Of a stretch of DNA of 64,000 nucleotides, positions 1-12,125 are shown piece after piece. Source of the stretch: Anaerolineales bacterium (GTDB taxonomy: Bacteria > Chloroflexota > Anaerolineae > Anaerolineales > UBA11579); the NCBI GenBank assembly GCA_019454165.1, contig CP075367.1, forward strand, positions 829,971 to 893,970. The letters are read 5' to 3'. A program made the translations under genes and the position numbers. Positions within the stretch are counted from its first letter, which is position 1. The number at the start of each line of letters is the position of its first letter. The notes below the pieces were generated by a model that was not told the origin of the DNA, ran no database searches, and saw nothing but the letters and a program-made list of their open reading frames with translations.

Positions 1-753
1 CAGGTAGGCCTCGATCACCTGCGGATTGCTTTGAATGTCCTTGGGCAAGCCTTCGGCGATCTTGGCGCCGTAGTCCAGCACCGTGATCTGCTCGCTGATG
101 CCCATCACTACGCGCATGTCGTGCTCGATCAGCATGATGGTGATGCCCAGCGTGTCACGCAGGTCTCGGATGAACTTGGTCAGATCGGCGGTTTCGTTGG
201 GGTTCATGCCTGCGGTCGGCTCGTCCAGCAGCAGCATCTTGGGCTTGGTGGCCAGGGCGCGGGCGATCTCCAGACGGCGCTGAGCGCCGTAGGGCAGGTT
301 GCGGGCCAGCGAGTCGCCCAGGCCGCGCAGGCCTACGAAGTTGAGCAGGCGGCGGGCTTCCTCAGCCGCGGCGGCTTCCTCTTCCTTGAAGCGCTTGGTA
401 CGCACGACTGCATCCACCAGGTTGGTGTGCAGGTGCACATGCTCGCCCACCAAAATGTTCTCGATCGAGGTCATGTTGGAGAACAGGCGAATGTTCTGGT
501 ACGTGCGCGCCATGCCAGCGCGGGTGATCAGGTCAGGGCGCAGGTTGTGGGTGGGGTTGCCCTCGAAGAGAATCTCACCTTTATCGATCTTGTAGAAGCC
601 GGTGACGCAGTTGAAGAAGGTGGTCTTGCCCGCGCCGTTGGGGCCGATCACGGAGCTGATGCTGTTCTCCTTGATGTCCAGGCTCAGGTCATTTACGGCC
701 ACCAGGCCGCCGAAGATCTTGGATACGTTCTTTGCAGACAGGATGTTTGTCAT
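1..753 (-). CDS. livG: Branched-chain amino acid ABC transporter, ATP-binding protein LivG (3' end cut off)
   Basis: Cytoplasmic ATPase that powers uptake through the LivH/LivM permease pair. The 251 visible codons start at the ATG at 753 and run off the left edge, so only a few C-terminal residues are missing compared with the usual ~255 aa. Walker A GPNGAGKT lies at residues 37-44, the signature is PYGAQRRLEIARAL, and Walker B is MLLLDEPTAGMNP, the LivG form of the motif. It follows livM by 19 nt, making it the fourth gene of the livKHM operon; a livF would be expected beyond the edge. The start is supported by homologous N-terminal spacing to Walker A. Substrate specificity (amino acid, urea or other) cannot be read from the ATPase. 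Confidence 0.93.
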   Translation of the reverse strand, partial: MTNILSAKNVSKIFGGLVAVNDLSLDIKENSISSVIGPNGAGKTTFFNCVTGFYKIDKGEILFEGNPTHNLRPDLITRAGMARTYQNIRLFSNMTSIENILVGEHVHLHTNLVDAVVRTKRFKEEEAAAAEEARRLLNFVGLRGLGDSLARNLPYGAQRRLEIARALATKPKMLLLDEPTAGMNPNETADLTKFIRDLRDTLGITIMLIEHDMRVVMGISEQITVLDYGAKIAEGLPKDIQSNPQVIEAYL

Positions 754-772
754 GGTCGTTTCCGTTCCGGCG

Positions 773-2422
<1,650 letters not shown>

Positions 2423-2432
2423 GTTTCAACCT

Positions 2433-3494
2433 CTACGCTTTCTTTTCTTTCAGACGCTCGCCCACAATGCCTTGCGGGCGGAAGATGAGCACCAACACCA
2501 ACATGGTGAAGGCGATCACATCCTTGAGCTGGTTGAAGGCCGGAATGCCAAGGCTCTGCAGGAACAGGCTGGGGCCGAGGGATTCAAACAAGCCGAGGAA
2601 CAGGCCACCCACGGCGGCGCCCGGAATGCTGCCGATGCCGCCCAGCACCGCAGCCGTAAAGGCTTTGATGCCCGGGATGAAGCCCATGAAAAAGTGCACC
2701 TGGTGGAACACCAGCGCATACAGCATGCCGGCCACGCCGGCCATGGCCGCGCCAGTGGCAAAGGTGAGGCTGATGGTGCGGTTGACGTTGATGCCCATCA
2801 GGGCGGCCACGTCTTTGTTCTCGGCCACGGCGCGGATGGCTTTGCCGGGGCGAGTGCTGGTGATGAAGAAGTTCAAGCCCACCAGCACCACCAGGGTGAC
2901 AAAGATCACCAGAACGTGGGATTTGAGCACAAAAGTATGCAGGAAGGGCACCGTGCCCTCCAGCTGCGGAATGTCAGGGAAGGGGATCACTTGCGAGCCA
3001 AACAGGCCGCGGAAGTAATACTGCCAGAAGAATGAGGCGCCGATGGCAGTGATCAGCGGCATCAGGCGGGGTGCGTGGCGCAGTGGCCGGTAGGCGATGC
3101 GCTCGGTCAGCAGCGAGATCGCGATGGAGATCAGGATGGAGCACAGTGCGATCAGCAGCAGGCTGGGGATGGGATGGGAAGCCAGATAGCCTGCCCGCGC
3201 CAACGGAATGGCCACCGCGGAGGTTGAAGCAAAAATACCTGACATAAAAAATTCGCCGTGTGCAAAGTTGATCATTTGCAGCACGCCGTATACCAGGGTG
3301 TAACCAATGGCGATCAGAGCATACATACTGCCCTGGGCAATGCCAAAGATGATGAAGTCTTCCCAATTGCGCAACGTATAGGGGTTGCTCAAAATGGTTT
3401 TGACCGTGCCGATCAAGATCACCGCCACAATTGCGGCGCGCACGATCCAAAGGAACAGATCAATAAAATCAAGTTTACGAAGGCGGTCTCTCAT
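2433..3494 (-). CDS. livH: Branched-chain amino acid ABC transporter permease LivH
   Basis: Inner-membrane permease subunit, 353 aa, partner of LivM. Family features are GIAQGSMYALIAIGYTLVYG followed by NFAHGEFFMSG near residue 80, and the ATPase-coupling loop VAENKDVAALMGINVNRT near residue 230. The protein has about eight hydrophobic segments and a ~40-residue N-terminal extension before the first typical helix. It lies between livK (94 nt upstream, with a strong hairpin in the gap) and livM (10 nt downstream). The ATG at 3494 gives a basic, membrane-proximal N terminus. Confidence 0.94.
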   Translation of the reverse strand: MRDRLRKLDFIDLFLWIVRAAIVAVILIGTVKTILSNPYTLRNWEDFIIFGIAQGSMYALIAIGYTLVYGVLQMINFAHGEFFMSGIFASTSAVAIPLARAGYLASHPIPSLLLIALCSILISIAISLLTERIAYRPLRHAPRLMPLITAIGASFFWQYYFRGLFGSQVIPFPDIPQLEGTVPFLHTFVLKSHVLVIFVTLVVLVGLNFFITSTRPGKAIRAVAENKDVAALMGINVNRTISLTFATGAAMAGVAGMLYALVFHQVHFFMGFIPGIKAFTAAVLGGIGSIPGAAVGGLFLGLFESLGPSLFLQSLGIPAFNQLKDVIAFTMLVLVLIFRPQGIVGERLKEKKA

Positions 3495-3521
3495 GCGTCT
3501 TGCTCCGGCGTAGGTACTAGA

Positions 3522-3550
3522 GGCCCAGGGCTTGCGCCCTGGGCCTTTTT
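3522..3550 (+). terminator. Strong GC hairpin plus T run in the livK-livH gap
   Basis: A perfect 10-bp stem (GGCCCAGGGC / GCCCTGGGCC) with a TTGC loop is followed by five T on the plus strand. The liv genes are on the minus strand, where the T run precedes the hairpin, so it is not a standard terminator for them. It is better placed as a 3' stabilising or attenuating stem that would keep livK mRNA more abundant than the permease mRNA, or as a terminator for antisense transcription. Confidence 0.6.
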
Positions 3551-3588
3551 GTTACAACGAAAAGCTTCGCTCGAAAGCCGTGCGAGAC

Positions 3589-4809
3589 TTACGGCCAGAT
3601 GGCGACGTAGTCGCCGCTCTGGATCTCGTACACAGCGATCTTGGGATCAGCGCAGTCACCGTACTCATTGCAGGTGAGGCTGCCGGTGATGCCAGCAAAA
3701 CCGCTGGTGGCATACAGACAGTCACGCAGATCCTGGCGACCGATCAACAGGGCGCCATCGCTCTGCTTGGCGACTTCCTCGATGCAGGCGAACACCATGT
3801 TGGTGGCGTCGAACGCATGGGCGTGGAAGACGGACAGCGGGGCGCTACCAAAGTTGCTCTGGTAGGCGGCGGCGAAGTTGGTGTAGGTGTCGCCGGAGAA
3901 AGCCAGATCCGGGCCGGAGAAGTACATACCGGCGGAAGCGGAACCGATGGCCTCAGCGGCAGCGGCCGAGAAGCAGCCGTCAGCGGCACCGCGGACGGCG
4001 TCTTCCAGACCGGCAACTTCCAGGGACTGGGTGGCCAGGTGGGCGCACTCAGCGGTGAAGACGGGGAAGAACAGGAACTCAGGAGCACCACCAGCGCTAG
4101 CAGCGATGGAGGTCAGCACCGGGCGCATGTCCGTGTCACCCACGTTCACAGCGGTGAAAGCGACAACCGTGCCGCCCTCAGCCTCGAAGGCCTCGCGGAA
4201 CGCATTGGCCAGACCCTCGGTGTACGGGTCACCATCGTGGATGGCGGCGGCCGTGGTCAGACCCAGGGTGTTGTAGGCAAAGTCAGCCATGGCAGCGCCC
4301 TGAACCTTGTCGTTGTGGGCGGTGCGCAGGTAACCGGGCTTCCAGGCCTGAGCCGGGTCCGTCAGGGACGGAGCGGTGTTGGACGGGGAAACCACAGCGT
4401 AGCCGGCGTCAGAGGCAATCTGGGCCAGAGGTACACCAGCGCCGGAGCAGCTGGTACCGATGATGGCGACGATGCTGGGGTCAGAAACGATCTTCTGACC
4501 AGCGGTCTGACCGCCTTCAGCGGAGCAGCCGTCATCCTCAGCCTGCAGCTCGACCGGGTGGCCGAGAACATCGCCCTTGAACTCAATGGCGATCTCGACA
4601 CCGTGCTGGGAGTCCAGACCCAGGTCAGCGTTGGGGCCGGAGATAACCAGGGCGGAAGCAATGCGGATGGGGGCACCCGCGGCAACTTCCACACAACCGA
4701 TCTCGTCCGTACATTCAAAAGCAGCAGAAGAAGCTCCGCCACCGCCACAAGCGGCCAGCACCAAGCCGGCTACCAGAACGGCGATCAAAGCCAAGAAACG
4801 CTTCGACAT
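3589..4809 (-). CDS. livK: Branched-chain amino acid ABC transporter substrate-binding lipoprotein
   Basis: Extracytoplasmic periplasmic-binding-fold type I receptor, 406 aa, which delivers substrate to LivHM. The ATG at 4809 was chosen because it has GGAGGA just upstream and gives a lipoprotein signal peptide ending LVLAAC, with the acylated Cys at residue 21. The longer frame from 4938 adds an untypical basic N terminus. Mature features include RIASALVISGPNADLG, the GTSCSGAGVPLAQIASDAG segment that contacts ligand in this family, and VVSPSNTAPSL. First gene of the liv operon. The ligand is not determinable here; branched-chain amino acids are the family default. Confidence 0.92.
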   Translation of the reverse strand: MSKRFLALIAVLVAGLVLAACGGGGASSAAFECTDEIGCVEVAAGAPIRIASALVISGPNADLGLDSQHGVEIAIEFKGDVLGHPVELQAEDDGCSAEGGQTAGQKIVSDPSIVAIIGTSCSGAGVPLAQIASDAGYAVVSPSNTAPSLTDPAQAWKPGYLRTAHNDKVQGAAMADFAYNTLGLTTAAAIHDGDPYTEGLANAFREAFEAEGGTVVAFTAVNVGDTDMRPVLTSIAASAGGAPEFLFFPVFTAECAHLATQSLEVAGLEDAVRGAADGCFSAAAAEAIGSASAGMYFSGPDLAFSGDTYTNFAAAYQSNFGSAPLSVFHAHAFDATNMVFACIEEVAKQSDGALLIGRQDLRDCLYATSGFAGITGSLTCNEYGDCADPKIAVYEIQSGDYVAIWP

Positions 4810-7177
<2,368 letters not shown>

Positions 7178-7189
7178 CCTGGAGGAAAC

Positions 7190-7570
7190 ATGGCCTACAA
7201 ACCTGAGAACTACACGGACCTGTCGCCTTATCTGATCGTGGATGACCCCAAGGGTCTGATCGCGTTCATGGAGAAAGCCCTGAGCGGCACGACCAAACAG
7301 GTCTTCGAGAACGAAGGCCGCGTGGTGCATGCCGAAGTGCAGCTGGGCGACTCGATCGTCATGCTGTCCGGCGCCAACGAGCAGTTCCCGGCGGTCAAAA
7401 GCGTGCTGCACCTGTATGTGGCGGATGTGGATGCCAGCTTCGCACGTTGCATCGAGGCCGGTGGCGTAGAGTTCCACCCGCCGCAGCAGAACCCCGGCGA
7501 ATCTGACCGACGCGGCACCTTCACTGACCCGTTCGGCAACATGTGGTCGGTGAGCACCAAGGTTAGCTAA
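7190..7570 (+). CDS. VOC-fold (glyoxalase/PhnB-like) small protein
   Basis: A soluble 126-aa protein with the two beta-alpha-beta-beta-beta repeats of the vicinal oxygen chelate superfamily. Visible features are the opening LSPYLIVDDPKGLIAFMEKAL, a VVHAEVQLGDSIVMLSG strand with a candidate metal His, LYVADVDASFARCIEAGG, and the closing GTFTDPFGNMWSVST, which is typical of PhnB/YdeM-like members. It begins 12 nt after gyrB with GGAGG upstream and ends at an intrinsic terminator, so it is probably a gyrB transcript passenger. The substrate cannot be inferred. Confidence 0.85.
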   Translation: MAYKPENYTDLSPYLIVDDPKGLIAFMEKALSGTTKQVFENEGRVVHAEVQLGDSIVMLSGANEQFPAVKSVLHLYVADVDASFARCIEAGGVEFHPPQQNPGESDRRGTFTDPFGNMWSVSTKVS

Positions 7571-7575
7571 CCAAA

Positions 7576-7605
7576 AGAGCGCCGCAGTTGCGGCGCTCTT
7601 TTTTT
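7576..7605 (+). terminator. Rho-independent terminator after the gyrB/VOC unit
   Basis: An 11-bp stem (AGAGCGCCGCA / TGCGGCGCTCT) with a GT loop is followed by a run of seven T. A nearly identical stem recurs at 61703-61735. Confidence 0.92.
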
Positions 7606-7619
7606 GCTGAGCCGCCGCA

Positions 7620-7625
7620 TATAAT
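7620..7625 (+). promoter_or_regulatory. TATAAT -10 box six nt before folD ATG
   Basis: A perfect TATAAT ends 6 nt before the start codon, with no Shine-Dalgarno sequence. Transcription would begin at or next to the ATG, predicting a leaderless mRNA. The -35 region overlaps the preceding terminator. Confidence 0.6.
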
Positions 7626-7631
7626 CAGCTC

Positions 7632-8507
7632 ATGACTGCAACCATCCTTGACGGCAAAGCCATCGCTGCCAGCCTGCGCGCCGAGATCGCCACGCACGTG
7701 GCCGCCCGGGCCGCGGCGCCCGGGCTGGCCACCGTGCTGGTGGGCGACGACCCGGCTTCGGCCGTGTATGTGCGCAACAAGCACAAAGCCTGCGCCGAGG
7801 TCGGCATGCACTCGATCGGCATCCAGCTGCCGGCGGCCACGAGCCAGGCCGAGCTGCTGGGGGTGGTAGCGGAACTGAACGCCCGGGCGGATGTGCACGG
7901 GATCCTGGTGCAGCTGCCGCTGCCCGCTCACATCGATGCGCTGGCGGTGATCTCGGCCATTGATGTGCATAAAGATGTAGATTGCCTGCACCCTGAGAAC
8001 GTGGGCCTGCTGGCTCAAAAAGGCCGAGAGCCGCGTTTTGCGCCCTGCACGCCAGCGGGGGTGATGCATATTCTGCAGGTGGCCAACATCCCGCTGGCCG
8101 GCGCTAATGCAGTGGTGCTGGGGCGTTCCAATATTGTGGGTATGCCGCTCTCGCTGCTGCTGGTGCGGGCAGATGCCACCGTTACCATCGCGCACTCACG
8201 CACAGGTGACCTGCCGGCGGTGTGCCGCGCGGCGGATGTGCTGGTGGCCGCGGTAGGCGTGCCCGAGATGGTGCGCGCCGACTGGGTCAAACCCGGCGCT
8301 ACGGTCATAGACGTGGGCATCAACCGCATCGCCGATCCGGCTGCCAAAAGCGGCAGCCGCCTGGTAGGCGATGTAGCTTACGCCGAGGTGGCTGGGCGGG
8401 CGGGCGCCATCACGCCCGTGCCGGGCGGGGTGGGGCCGATGACCATCGCCATGCTGCTCAGCAATACCTTGCGGGCAGCCGAAGCAGAAATAAAAGAGCC
8501 GCGTTAG
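7632..8507 (+). CDS. folD: Bifunctional methylenetetrahydrofolate dehydrogenase / methenyltetrahydrofolate cyclohydrolase
   Basis: Cytosolic enzyme of one-carbon metabolism, 291 aa. It interconverts 5,10-methylene-THF, 5,10-methenyl-THF and 10-formyl-THF using NAD(P). Motifs: [14 protein letters not shown] with the catalytic Lys, [30 protein letters not shown], the dinucleotide-binding [12 protein letters not shown], and the closing [12 protein letters not shown]. The length is normal. It appears monocistronic with a leaderless-type promoter. Its stop codon lies in the loop of a terminator shared with the convergent mrpG, and the two genes overlap by 4 nt. Confidence 0.97.
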   Translation: MTATILDGKAIAASLRAEIATHVAARAAAPGLATVLVGDDPASAVYVRNKHKACAEVGMHSIGIQLPAATSQAELLGVVAELNARADVHGILVQLPLPAHIDALAVISAIDVHKDVDCLHPENVGLLAQKGREPRFAPCTPAGVMHILQVANIPLAGANAVVLGRSNIVGMPLSLLLVRADATVTIAHSRTGDLPAVCRAADVLVAAVGVPEMVRADWVKPGATVIDVGINRIADPAAKSGSRLVGDVAYAEVAGRAGAITPVPGGVGPMTIAMLLSNTLRAAEAEIKEPR

Positions 8508-8518
8508 CGGCTCTTTTT
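8495..8518. terminator. Bidirectional terminator shared by folD and mrpG
   Basis: An AGAGCCGC / GCGGCTCT stem with a GTTA loop has A-rich sequence on its left and a T run on its right, so it can act in both directions. The stop codons of both convergent genes (TAG at 8505-8507, TAA at 8504-8506 on the minus strand) fall in and beside the loop. Confidence 0.85.
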
Positions 8519-8872
8519 CTTTCGCTTGGCGGGCTTGCGCGCTCTGCGCGGCCCGCTTTCCATTTCATTGAACCTGAGGCTCAGCTTGGCCGAGGGTGAA
8601 GCTACTTTGTAGGCCGCCCGCGTCAATGCCGTGGTGGCGATGGGGCCGGTGATGAAGAACAGCACCACCAGAACCATCATGCGTGCAAAATAATCCGGGT
8701 AATACACACCGGCGGCGAGCATCAGCCCGCTGATGCCTAGGGTGCTGGCTTTGCCAAAGCCATGCATGCGCATGAATACATCCGGCAGGTTGAGCACGCC
8801 GGCGCTGCTTATCAGCATGATCAGCACACCGATCCCGGCCGCTATCAAAGTGATGATTTCGCGTAGTTCCAT
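8504..8872 (-). CDS. mrpG: Mrp cation/proton antiporter subunit G
   Basis: Small membrane subunit (122 aa) of the multi-subunit Na+(Li+, K+)/H+ antiporter. It has three hydrophobic segments with the MrpG/MnhG/PhaG pattern: [38 protein letters not shown] and [17 protein letters not shown]. The tail is basic ([12 protein letters not shown]). It is the last gene of the mrpABCDEFG operon, 9 nt after mrpF, with GAGGAA before the ATG. It acts only as part of the complex in the cytoplasmic membrane. Confidence 0.93.
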   Translation of the reverse strand: MELREIITLIAAGIGVLIMLISSAGVLNLPDVFMRMHGFGKASTLGISGLMLAAGVYYPDYFARMMVLVVLFFITGPIATTALTRAAYKVASPSAKLSLRFNEMESGPRRARKPAKRKKKSR

Positions 8873-8881
8873 TCGTTCCTC

Positions 8882-9157
8882 TTACTCGCCGTCGCGAGCC
8901 TGCTCCAGGTAGCGGGCCACCAACACGGTGCCCAGGAAGCCCAGCACAGCCGCCACCATGGCAATATCCAGCAGCATGGGTGCAGCGTGGCGTATGGCGA
9001 TCAGGGCCACCATGCCCACCGCGTGCAGCGCGATCAGATCGAAGGCCAGGGCGCGGTTGGGCACATCCGGCCCTTTGATGAGGCGGATCGTGCCGAGCAC
9101 AAAAGAGACCGTCAGCACGATCAGCAGAATTTCCAGGCCCAGGTCAAACCAGTTCAT
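8882..9157 (-). CDS. mrpF: Mrp cation/proton antiporter subunit F
   Basis: Membrane subunit of 91 aa with three hydrophobic segments and the family segment IKGPDVPNRALAFDLIALHAVG. The ATG at 9157 is preceded by GGAGG at a good distance; a GTG at 9172 in the same frame would add five residues but lies over that Shine-Dalgarno. The start overlaps the end of mrpE by 14 nt, which suggests translational coupling. Part of the Mrp complex. Confidence 0.92.
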   Translation of the reverse strand: MNWFDLGLEILLIVLTVSFVLGTIRLIKGPDVPNRALAFDLIALHAVGMVALIAIRHAAPMLLDIAMVAAVLGFLGTVLVARYLEQARDGE

Positions 9158-9665
9158 GTTCCCAGCCTCCACGGGTTACTAACGACAGCCGGCGCTCGAA
9201 GGTGTCCTTGATCTCGTAGCGGAACGCATCGGCATCTTCCACAAAAAAGCTGTGGATGTAGACCACGTTGCGGCCGCTCTTGTCGGGCCGCAGATCAATG
9301 CTGACTGTGCCGGGGGTGAGCGTGATCATGGTCACCAGGACCGTGATCTCGAAATCTGTATCCAGGGTCAGCGGCACGGCCACGATGCCCGGCTTGAATT
9401 CCAGCTTGGGGTGCAGGATCCACCAGGTCAGCTTGGCGTTGCTTAGCACGATCTCCCAGGCAGTAAAGAGTAGGAAGGAAATCAGCCACCAGGTACGTTG
9501 TCTGTAACTGCGGTAATAAATCGACAATGCCACTAGCCCCAGAACAAAGCCGATGAGCAGATCGGCCGCGCCATACACCGGGAAGAAGATGTACCAGAAG
9601 ATAGCCAGACTGATGTTGACCAGCAGCAGGCCGATGACTTCCTGGTTTTCGTATTTCTTCGGCAT
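9144..9665 (-). CDS. mrpE: Mrp cation/proton antiporter subunit E
   Basis: Membrane subunit of 173 aa. The ATG at 9665 has AGGAGGAA upstream; the open frame continues further upstream only as an antisense-like shadow of mrpD. It shows the MrpE features IGLLLVNISLAIFWYIF, NAKLTWWILHPKLEFKPGIV and the TLTPGTVSIDL segment near residue 120, followed by a soluble C-terminal domain. It sits 11 nt after mrpD and overlaps mrpF. Confidence 0.92.
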   Translation of the reverse strand: MPKKYENQEVIGLLLVNISLAIFWYIFFPVYGAADLLIGFVLGLVALSIYYRSYRQRTWWLISFLLFTAWEIVLSNAKLTWWILHPKLEFKPGIVAVPLTLDTDFEITVLVTMITLTPGTVSIDLRPDKSGRNVVYIHSFFVEDADAFRYEIKDTFERRLSLVTRGGWEHELV

Positions 9666-9676
9666 CGTTCCTCCTG

Positions 9677-11242
9677 CTAATGGTCCATGCTCACGGGTGC
9701 GATCACGTCCGTGGGCGCTACCGCTTCGATGTAACCGGCCCGGTCGATCAGTTGGTCCGCTGCGGTTTGTGACCAGCGGATGAAGGTATCGCTGAAGATG
9801 CCCATGCCAAGACTGATCACGACCAAGATGATGATGGGCGCCAGGGTAAAGCCGTAGATCGGGCGGCGCGGTGGGGGCAGCACATCTTCGTGCTGCTTGC
9901 CGGCAAAACCCTTCTGCCACAGGCGCACCATGCTCATCAGCGTCAGCGCGCTCACGAGCAGGCTCACGCCGGCGATCATCCAGTGCTGCGAGTCCAGGGC
10001 GGCTTGCAGCAAGCCCAGCTTGCTCACAAAGCCGCTGGAAGGCGGGATGCCGGCCAGCGAGAAGGCCGCCACGAAGAAGACGGCCGCCAGGAGCGGGAAG
10101 CGTTTGACCAGCCCGCCCAGATAGCCTTCCTTGAGTTGGCCGGTGCCCATGGTCAGCTCGGCCGCGCCGCCGGCCATCAGCAGGGCGGTCTTCACGATCA
10201 TATGGTGCATGATGTAAAAAATGCCAGCCGCCAGGCCGAAGCCGATCGCCAGTTGGTTGCCGCTGCTGGCCAGGCCCAAGCCCATGACCATGTAGCCCAC
10301 CTGGCTGATGATATGGAAGCTGAGCACGCGCCGGATGGTGTTGACCGCCATCGCCCCGAACACCCCAGCCAGCATGGTGAGCCCGGCGATGCCGAGCAGC
10401 AGCGGCTGCCACGCCTGCAACAGGTCCGGGAACAGCAGGGTAAACACGCGGAACAGGGCGTAGATGCCCACCTTGGTCAGCAAGCCGCCGAAGATGGCCG
10501 TGACGGCCGGGTGGGGCGTGTGGTAACTGGCCGGCAGCCAGAAGAACAGCGGGAACAAGCCCGCCTTGCTGCCGTAGGCGATCAGCAGCATGCCGGCCAC
10601 GATGATGCGCAGGGTCAGCGGGGCGGCCTCCATGCGCACGGCCAGGTGCGCCAGGTTGAGCGTGCCCAGCGTGCCGTACACCACGCCGGCAGTGGTCAGG
10701 AACACGGTCGAGGCCAGCAGGTTGAGCACCACATAGCGCAGGCCGCCGTTCACCTGGCCTGGGCGGCCGCCCAGGCTCAGCAGCACGAAGCTGGCCATCA
10801 GCAAGACTTCAAAGAAGACATAAAGATTGAACAGATCGCCTGCCAGGAAGGCGCCGTTGACGCCCATCAGCAGGAACAGCAGCAACGGGTGAAAGTTGAG
10901 CCCCTCGCGCTGGTCCAGCGTGCCGATGGCATACAGCACGATCGTCACCATCAGCACCGCGGTCAGTGTGAGCATGATCGCGCTTAGCGCGTCGGCCACC
11001 AGGGTGATGCCGAATGGCGCCTGCCACAGGCCGGCGTACAGCACCATGCGCTGGTCCTGGATCGTGGTGGTGTACAGCAGCAGCAGGGCCACGCCCAGGT
11101 TGAGCACGCTGGCGATCAGCGCCAAATTGCGCTGGATACGCATTTGGCGCAGGTTCACCCGCGTGGCCGCCAGCAGCGAGCTGGCCGCGAACAGCAGTGG
11201 GATGACGACCGGGGCGGCCAGCCAGTTTGCGTTGATGTTCAT
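9677..11242 (-). CDS. mrpD: Mrp cation/proton antiporter subunit D (antiporter-like)
   Basis: A 521-aa antiporter-like subunit related to NuoM/NuoN of complex I, with about 14 transmembrane helices. Key region: GSKAGLFPLFFWLPASYHTPHPAVTAIFGGLLTKVGIYALFR, with the conserved Lys residues in helices 7 and 8 of the proton path. The ATG at 11242 overlaps the mrpC stop as ATGA, so the longer frame from 11299 is not needed. Together with MrpA it forms the ion-translocating core. Confidence 0.94.
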   Translation of the reverse strand: MNINANWLAAPVVIPLLFAASSLLAATRVNLRQMRIQRNLALIASVLNLGVALLLLYTTTIQDQRMVLYAGLWQAPFGITLVADALSAIMLTLTAVLMVTIVLYAIGTLDQREGLNFHPLLLFLLMGVNGAFLAGDLFNLYVFFEVLLMASFVLLSLGGRPGQVNGGLRYVVLNLLASTVFLTTAGVVYGTLGTLNLAHLAVRMEAAPLTLRIIVAGMLLIAYGSKAGLFPLFFWLPASYHTPHPAVTAIFGGLLTKVGIYALFRVFTLLFPDLLQAWQPLLLGIAGLTMLAGVFGAMAVNTIRRVLSFHIISQVGYMVMGLGLASSGNQLAIGFGLAAGIFYIMHHMIVKTALLMAGGAAELTMGTGQLKEGYLGGLVKRFPLLAAVFFVAAFSLAGIPPSSGFVSKLGLLQAALDSQHWMIAGVSLLVSALTLMSMVRLWQKGFAGKQHEDVLPPPRRPIYGFTLAPIIILVVISLGMGIFSDTFIRWSQTAADQLIDRAGYIEAVAPTDVIAPVSMDH

Positions 11243-11700
11243 CGGCGGGTCCTTTTCGGCTTGCGTAGTTCGCGTTTCAGCACCACGTCCTCGAGCCACT
11301 CATAGTCTTCGTCCACCGCTTCGAGCGCGGCGGCTGGCTCCATCGCGAACGGGTCATCGACCCGGTCGGTGCAGCTTTCCACCGCCTCCAGCGAATTGCG
11401 GCGGTGCAGCAGTGCGATCAGGAAGGCCACAATGCCGAAGCTGATCACGATGGCGGTCAGGATCAGCGCCTGCGGCAGCGGGTCTACGAATTGGCTGATG
11501 TCGCCGCTGAAGGCGGCTTTATCCACAATGATGGGCGGCTGGCCGCGGTGGCTGACGCTGGTGCCGAACACCAGCAAGTTGACCGCATGAGTGAACAAGC
11601 CCAGGCCGATCACCATGCGCACCGGGTTGCGTTGCAGCAACAGGTAGGTGGCGCTGGCCATCAGCACAGCTACTAGAGTGGCGAAGACCAGCGCGATCAT
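11239..11700 (-). CDS. mrpC: Mrp cation/proton antiporter subunit C (NuoK-like)
   Basis: A NuoK-like membrane subunit of 153 aa. Three helices carry the family pattern NPVRMVIGLGLFTHAVNLLVFG and VDPLPQALILTAIVISFGIVAFLIAL. A ~35-residue acidic and basic cytoplasmic tail makes it longer than the usual ~115 aa. It overlaps mrpB and mrpD by ATGA on both sides, as expected for a tightly coupled operon. Confidence 0.94.
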   Translation of the reverse strand: MIALVFATLVAVLMASATYLLLQRNPVRMVIGLGLFTHAVNLLVFGTSVSHRGQPPIIVDKAAFSGDISQFVDPLPQALILTAIVISFGIVAFLIALLHRRNSLEAVESCTDRVDDPFAMEPAAALEAVDEDYEWLEDVVLKRELRKPKRTRR

Positions 11701-12125
11701 CTGGCAGCTCCTTCTGCCGGACGGCTGAGCTCCAGCAAGTATGAGGTAACGAAAGCGCTCACGACGAGAAAGACGCCGATGTCAAACGTGGTCGGCGAGC
11801 CGAACTCCAGCTCAAAGCTGCCCAGACTCAACTTCCACCAGACGCCCTGGAAGAAGACGCCGTTGTTGCCGATGCCGGTCAAAGCTGAGAGCAGGGCGAT
11901 CAGCAAACCCACGCCCATCGCCGGCTGCAGGTAAATGCCGATCAGCTTGCGCACAAAGCTGTCGCCGCGCGCCAGGATCTGCATCAGGAAGGCGGTAGCC
12001 ACCACCAAGCCGGCGATGAAGCCGCCGCCGGGCGCATTGTGGCCGGCCAGCAGAAACACCACCGCCAGCAGCAGTAGCACCGGGGTCAGAATGCGGTCAA
12101 GTAATGCAAGATAGAGCTCAGGCAT
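11697..12125 (-). CDS. mrpB: Mrp cation/proton antiporter subunit B
   Basis: Membrane subunit of 142 aa with the MnhB-domain pattern: LFLLAGHNAPGGGFIAGLV near residue 20-40, then a helix ending in the LEFGSPTTFDIGVFLVV motif. Four hydrophobic segments. It overlaps the end of mrpA by 8 nt and mrpC by 4 nt. Confidence 0.94.
   Translation of the reverse strand: MPELYLALLDRILTPVLLLLAVVFLLAGHNAPGGGFIAGLVVATAFLMQILARGDSFVRKLIGIYLQPAMGVGLLIALLSALTGIGNNGVFFQGVWWKLSLGSFELEFGSPTTFDIGVFLVVSAFVTSYLLELSRPAEGAAR

Noticed and set aside
9144-10412. 422-codon minus-strand frame extending mrpE upstream
   Set aside because: Only the last 173 codons are mrpE; the upstream part is an off-frame reading of mrpD, and the ATG at 9665 has AGGAGGAA.
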